A stretch of DNA of 11,473 bases from JBLHKS01 sp047620505 (GTDB lineage Bacteria > Verrucomicrobiota > Verrucomicrobiia > Verrucomicrobiales > DEV007). Location of the stretch: the NCBI GenBank assembly GCA_047620505.1, contig JBLHKS010000219.1, positions 1-11,473 of the forward strand. Direction: 5' to 3'. The notes below the pieces were generated by a model. The model searched no databases. It had not been told where the DNA came from and was given only the letters and a program-made list of their open reading frames with translations. The translations under genes were made by a program, and so were the position numbers. Position 1 is the first letter of the stretch. Every line of letters begins with the position of its first letter. Below, one piece after another: positions 8,093 through 11,473 of this stretch.

Positions 8093-8746
8093 TCACTCAA
8101 TTCCAGATCGCGCCACGATTTCTGGCTCGGGTGCCGCTTTTGCTTGTGGCGGATCGGCGTAGTTGAATTTTCCGCCACTGGGATGCGCGATTTCGCGAAG
8201 CCGCCCGGCCTCTCGGCGAGTCTGCTCGAATCCAACGCAGTCAACGCGGATCCCGGCCTCGACCAGTTTTTCGATCTCGTCGACATGCGCGAAAGTTTCC
8301 GGGCTACCGTCTGAAATCAGCACGACTTGCGTTGGGCGCGGGGTGAACACGATTGGCAAAGCGAGCGCGATCTCAAAATTGGACCCCTCGCCAGTTTCCA
8401 GCTGTTCGAGCGCCGTGATGAGCGAATTTTTGTGCTCCGCAGTCGCTGGATGGAGCTGGTAGAATCCGTCGTTCCAGTGAAGCCCTTCATCGACCGCGGC
8501 TACGTTGAATTTCGTCCCTGCGGGCAGATTTTCGATCCCGCGAATGACTTCCTCGACGCAGACGCCGAGGCGCGAGTGCAGGGCAAACGGCTCATCCATC
8601 GTGCTCGAAGCGACGATGACGATGAGGACATCACCTTTGATTGGAATGCCGAAAACTTCAGCAGCTGCTGAAGTTTCCTCAGCCAGAACCGGGGCACATG
8701 TCAGGGCGCAGGCGAGGATAGCGGTTTGAATCGCGCTGAGTTTCAT
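8093..8746 (-). CDS. Small secreted vWA-fold protein with altered MIDAS site
   Basis: The 217-residue product starts with a signal peptide (MKLSAIQTAILACALTCAPVLA, likely cleaved after A22), so it should leave the cytoplasm. Residues about 34-197 form a vWA domain related to that of the neighbouring large protein: GDVLIVIVASSTMD against DDVLFVIDASSSMN, KFNVAAVDEGLHW against RFNVAMFDGGIHW, GSNFEIAL against GTNYEIGL, LISDGSPE against LTDGRP, and GIRVDCVG identical in both. The metal-site motif DxSxS reads V45-A-S-S-T49: its Asp is Val (codon GTC at 8614-8612, one base from GAC). D146 of the DG loop is kept. Classical MIDAS metal binding is thus probably impaired. It begins 14 bases after the large gene's stop, on the same strand, suggesting one transcript. 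No strong Shine-Dalgarno is seen. Its ligand and role are unknown. Confidence 0.85.
   Translation of the reverse strand: MKLSAIQTAILACALTCAPVLAEETSAAAEVFGIPIKGDVLIVIVASSTMDEPFALHSRLGVCVEEVIRGIENLPAGTKFNVAAVDEGLHWNDGFYQLHPATAEHKNSLITALEQLETGEGSNFEIALALPIVFTPRPTQVVLISDGSPETFAHVDEIEKLVEAGIRVDCVGFEQTRREAGRLREIAHPSGGKFNYADPPQAKAAPEPEIVARSGIE
8653..8676. repeat. Perfect 24-base palindrome centred on CAGCAGCTGCTG
   Basis: Bases pair symmetrically around the 8664/8665 midpoint out to AAA/TTT at the ends, with no loop. It lies in the small vWA gene just after the signal-peptide region (codons for T-S-A-A-A-E-V). Possible readings are a dyad binding site, a cruciform, or chance from Ala-codon choice (GCA GCT GCT). 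Confidence 0.6.
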
Positions 8747-8760
8747 CGCAGGGTAATTCG

Positions 8761-11473
8761 TTAGAGCTTATTCTTGATTTTCTTGCTCTTCGTGGAGCTG
8801 TCATCGACGAACGATTCGGCTCCGAGACACTTCGCGTAGACGGTCACGTCGTCCGGCCAGTCGCTCGCGTGGAGCTGGAACGGCCCGGTGTAGGTGGTTG
8901 CCTGGCTTTGGCTTTGACCGCTGAGCCAGTAGACGAGGGTCGAGAGCGCTGGCGGATTCGGGTCAGTCAGCGTGGCGGTGACCGTCGTTGTTGATCCCTT
9001 GAATTCGGCCTTCGGGGAGACGCTGATGCTCGGCTTGCTCAGATCGTAGTCATCTACGGTGTATTCTTCGAGCACGAGGCTGCTCTGGGTCCACCCTGGC
9101 GTCGTCGTCCCGACGTAGGCGAGGATCGTGGTCTCCGCGAAAATCGTGATCGGACCGGTGTAGAAATCGAAGCCGCCGTTGTTGATCGAAACCATGACGA
9201 ATGAATTGGGATCACCGCTGTTTTCGTTCGAGAGCGTCAGCGTGAACGGAAGCTCATCGTAGTCGAATTCATCGCCTTCTTCGGAAAAGTCAGGTTCTTC
9301 AAGGAAGCCCTGGTTGTCGTCATCATCGTCGTTGTCGTCGTGGTCCTCACCATCACCGGGTGGGTCATCGTCGTCGTTTCCGCCGCCGTTCCCGTCGTCG
9401 TCATCATCATCATCGCCGCTGCCACCCCCGTTGCCACCGTTGTAGCCGCCTTCCTCCAGGGTGAAGACCGAACCTCCGGTTGTGGTCGCGATCCAAGTCA
9501 GATTCTCAATCTCGTCGTCACCCAGCTGCATGCCGACGCAGTCAACCCGGATGCCAGCAGCTCCCAGTGCCTGCACTTCGTCGATCCACGGTCCATTTGG
9601 GTAGTCGCCGCCGTTCGGGCGCCCGTCCGTCAGGAAAATTACCTGACCAGGGATGATGTCGAATTGAAGCGGATAGGTGAGACCGATTTCGTAGTTCGTT
9701 CCGGAATGATTGTTGATCTGGAGCAACGCGTTGACCATCGCCTGCTTGTTCGTGTCGGTAGCCGGACGCAGGACGTAACCAGGAAGCGCATTCGGGTTGG
9801 TTTCCCCGGGCGCAAGGCAGATTTCGTTAGGATCGCCGGTGCCCGCAATCGCGAAAAGCTCGTTAGGGTCAGGATCAAGGTAAGCCGCGACGTTGGCGTC
9901 GGTGCCCACCCAGTGAATGCCGCCGTCAAACATCGCGACGTTGAATCTGACGTTCGCCGGTAGAGTCGGGATCACCTGGACGAGCTCCGCGATCACGGCG
10001 TCGAAGCGTTCCTGACCATTGAAGTTGGAATTCATCGAACTCGAAGCGTCGATCACGAACAGCACGTCGTCGCCGATCGGCACTTCGAAGAATGAGGTCG
10101 TTGTGGCTTCAGAAAAATCGCTGTCGGTCCACGAAGCCGCGTCGAGTGATTTGGCGTAAGTTCGAATCGAAAATCCATCCGGAAACGTCGCGACGTTCGT
10201 GGCAAACGGAGCGCCGTAGAGACTCCAGCTCGCCACTGCTGGGTAGGCGCCATCGGGCGTTTTGATCGAGTAGTAGAGGTCCGACGAGCCTCCTGGATTT
10301 GAGTTTGTCAGGGTGATCGTGATGGATGAAACGGTGGCGTTGAACTCCGGTGAGCTGAGCGCGATGACCGGCTTCTGAAGTTGATCAGCGGAATTTTTCA
10401 GACTCTTGCTGGCCGTGCTGCTTTCGAGCGCAAAGGGCTCTGTGCCGACCGCTTTCGCGAAGATCGAAATGCCGTCCGGGTAGTCGGCGCGGTTGAGGAC
10501 AAACGGAGCCGAGTAGGTCGTCCCAGCATCGGCGTTTCCGCCATCGAACCAATAGACGAGACTTGAGATATCTGACGAATTTGTGTTTGTCAGGGTGACC
10601 GTGATCTCGGTGTTGCTCGAGTCGAACTGGTCGGACGAAGCGATGATGACCGGAGGGAGCAGCTGAAAGTCTTCACGAGCAAAGTCCCCATTGACCGTCG
10701 GGCTGTCAATCCAGCTTGCGGGATTCCCCGTCACGTAAGCAGAAACTGTTGTGTCGGGCTCAACGTTGAAAGGAGCCGTGTATTTGGAGAAATCGCCACC
10801 GGTCGAAACCATGATCCAGGACGACGTGGGCGGATTGGTGTGGGAAATGAAAACGGTCTTCGGGAACTCCAAATACTGAAAATCGCCGCCTGCGGGAGAA
10901 ATCACCGGCACCAGCAGCTGCTCAGGGCCGCCCGGACCGTCATCACCTCCATCTGCGGTATCGCCATCGTCAGCGTCAACACCGGCGGTGCTGCCGCCTC
11001 CCGTTGGAATGATCGTAGGCGATGGTAGAGTTGTGCCGTCCGAATCCTCGTAAGCCCAGATCCAGCCCCGGTCAGAGGAATCGAAACCTAACGACGATCC
11101 GTCGCGAGTCTCCGAGCCGAAATCAACCGAGGCAAGGGTTTCATCCAGGTAGAATTCTTTTACCCCGAGGTCGTTCTTCGCGATAACAAATCGTAGCTGG
11201 TCCGAGTTCCAGATTGCCCGTGAGGAGGCCCCAGCCGCCTCAGATTCGGACTGAAGCCTTGCCGCGAGCCGCTTGTCGATCATCGAACCGCGCAGTCCAG
11301 CGAAGCTTGCGCTCTGGACCGCGTCACGGACGGTCTTCATTTTGTCGAGGACGTCCTGCGGTTCAGACAAGGAGCCAAAACTGCCTCCGCTCGTGATGTA
11401 AACCTTGATCGCTTTGTTCACCGTCGCGACGTCGGATTCCAGCTTTGTGATCCGCGCGCCCTCCTTGCTGTGG
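8761..11473 (-). CDS. Large multi-domain vWA protein with CHB_HEX-like repeats and pseudopilin-like N-terminal part; 5' end outside window
   Basis: The frame is open to the window edge; the GTG at 11421 is probably internal, because the 17 codons before it (ending KLESDVATVNKAIKVYI across it) read like the post-helix coiled segment of a pseudopilin-type protein. Counting from that GTG, the part here has 886 residues. About 1-125 is the pseudopilin-like region, 130-165 a Pro/Gly/Asp linker, and R1 171-245, R2 256-343, R3 350-440 are three beta-rich repeats resembling the chitobiase C-terminal (CHB_HEX_C) module (LTNTN, LVYWFDGG, TTYSAPF, FAKAVG). The vWA domain at 450-655 has an intact MIDAS (D458-A-S-S-S462, T575, D599). 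An Asp/Gly-rich linker (661-705) and repeats R4 709-785 and R5 796-882 follow. It is probably exported and surface- or envelope-associated, with the repeats as adhesion or spacer units; the true N-terminus is needed to confirm. No function is assigned. Confidence 0.85.
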   Translation of the reverse strand, partial: HSKEGARITKLESDVATVNKAIKVYITSGGSFGSLSEPQDVLDKMKTVRDAVQSASFAGLRGSMIDKRLAARLQSESEAAGASSRAIWNSDQLRFVIAKNDLGVKEFYLDETLASVDFGSETRDGSSLGFDSSDRGWIWAYEDSDGTTLPSPTIIPTGGGSTAGVDADDGDTADGGDDGPGGPEQLLVPVISPAGGDFQYLEFPKTVFISHTNPPTSSWIMVSTGGDFSKYTAPFNVEPDTTVSAYVTGNPASWIDSPTVNGDFAREDFQLLPPVIIASSDQFDSSNTEITVTLTNTNSSDISSLVYWFDGGNADAGTTYSAPFVLNRADYPDGISIFAKAVGTEPFALESSTASKSLKNSADQLQKPVIALSSPEFNATVSSITITLTNSNPGGSSDLYYSIKTPDGAYPAVASWSLYGAPFATNVATFPDGFSIRTYAKSLDAASWTDSDFSEATTTSFFEVPIGDDVLFVIDASSSMNSNFNGQERFDAVIAELVQVIPTLPANVRFNVAMFDGGIHWVGTDANVAAYLDPDPNELFAIAGTGDPNEICLAPGETNPNALPGYVLRPATDTNKQAMVNALLQINNHSGTNYEIGLTYPLQFDIIPGQVIFLTDGRPNGGDYPNGPWIDEVQALGAAGIRVDCVGMQLGDDEIENLTWIATTTGGSVFTLEEGGYNGGNGGGSGDDDDDDDGNGGGNDDDDPPGDGEDHDDNDDDDDNQGFLEEPDFSEEGDEFDYDELPFTLTLSNENSGDPNSFVMVSINNGGFDFYTGPITIFAETTILAYVGTTTPGWTQSSLVLEEYTVDDYDLSKPSISVSPKAEFKGSTTTVTATLTDPNPPALSTLVYWLSGQSQSQATTYTGPFQLHASDWPDDVTVYAKCLGAESFVDDSSTKSKKIKNKL
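8776..9297 (-). repeat. Two CHB_HEX_C-like repeat modules (R4-R5) after the vWA domain
   Basis: R4 (9297-9067) resembles R1: FVMVSINNGGFDFYTGP against WIMVSTGGDFSKYTAP. R5 (9036-8776) resembles R2: LVYWLSG against LVYWFDG, TTYTGPFQL against TTYSAPFVL, YAKCLGAESF against FAKAVGTEPF, and a Ser/Lys-rich end. The C-terminal pair therefore mirrors the R1-R2 pair. Confidence 0.7.
9307..9441 (-). repeat. Asp/Gly low-complexity linker, microsatellite-like GAC/GAT/GGN tract
   Basis: Runs of Asp codons (GAC/GAT) alternate with Gly/Asn codons inside the large vWA gene, giving segments such as GDDDDDDDGNGGGNDDDD. It separates the vWA domain from the two C-terminal repeats. The tract could bind calcium or act as a flexible, strongly negative spacer; its short codon repeats make it prone to length change. 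Confidence 0.85.
10102..10911 (-). repeat. Three CHB_HEX_C-like repeat modules (R1-R3) before the vWA domain
   Basis: R1 is 10911-10687, R2 10656-10393 and R3 10374-10102. Each starts near a P-V-I strand and ends in an A-(Y/K)-(V/A) strand followed by a short W/F-x-(D/E)-S motif (ASWIDS in R1, AASWTDSD in R3). The copies are diverged in DNA, so these are protein-level repeats. Confidence 0.7.

Noticed and set aside
9340..9963. 207-codon plus-strand frame opposite the vWA domain
   Set aside because: Its Val/Ile-rich start is just the complement of the Asp-codon tract; no independent gene evidence.

Overview
The window is about 11.5 kb of dense bacterial DNA with moderately high GC. It holds six protein genes, one gene relic, and no RNA genes, insertion sequences or CRISPR arrays that I can see. 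The housekeeping genes (ndh, mutL, metG, gpsA) are chromosomal. The large secreted-type protein at the right end has a pseudopilin-like N-terminal part, a von Willebrand A (vWA) domain and chitobiase/beta-hexosaminidase C-terminal-like repeats. That mix reminds me of soil Verrucomicrobiota (Chthoniobacter/Spartobacteria-like). The placement is inference from gene style, not a database result.

Layout. Positions 1-572 (+) are the 3' end of a type II NADH dehydrogenase. Converging on it, 584-2680 (-) encodes one 698-residue polypeptide that joins three normally separate families: a DUF2064/CofC-like transferase, a type I mannose-6-phosphate isomerase and a YkvA (DUF1232) domain. Behind it, 2734-2985 (-) is a decayed fragment related to the large protein at the right end. 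Then comes mutL (2986-4833, -). A 144-base gap separates mutL from the divergent metG (4978-7038, +), which is followed by gpsA (7082-8080, +). On the minus strand, facing gpsA, lie two vWA genes: a 5'-truncated large one (8761 to beyond 11473) and, 14 bases after it, a small one with a signal peptide (8093-8746).

The housekeeping genes serve respiration, mismatch repair, translation and phospholipid backbone synthesis, and share no evident pathway. The coherent local system is the vWA pair. The large protein has an intact MIDAS metal site flanked by repeat modules and an Asp/Gly-rich linker. Its small secreted partner keeps the fold but has Val where the first MIDAS Asp should be. A third, broken relative sits between mutL and the fusion gene. 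The strongest candidates for something undescribed are the three-domain fusion and the vWA pair with its relic.
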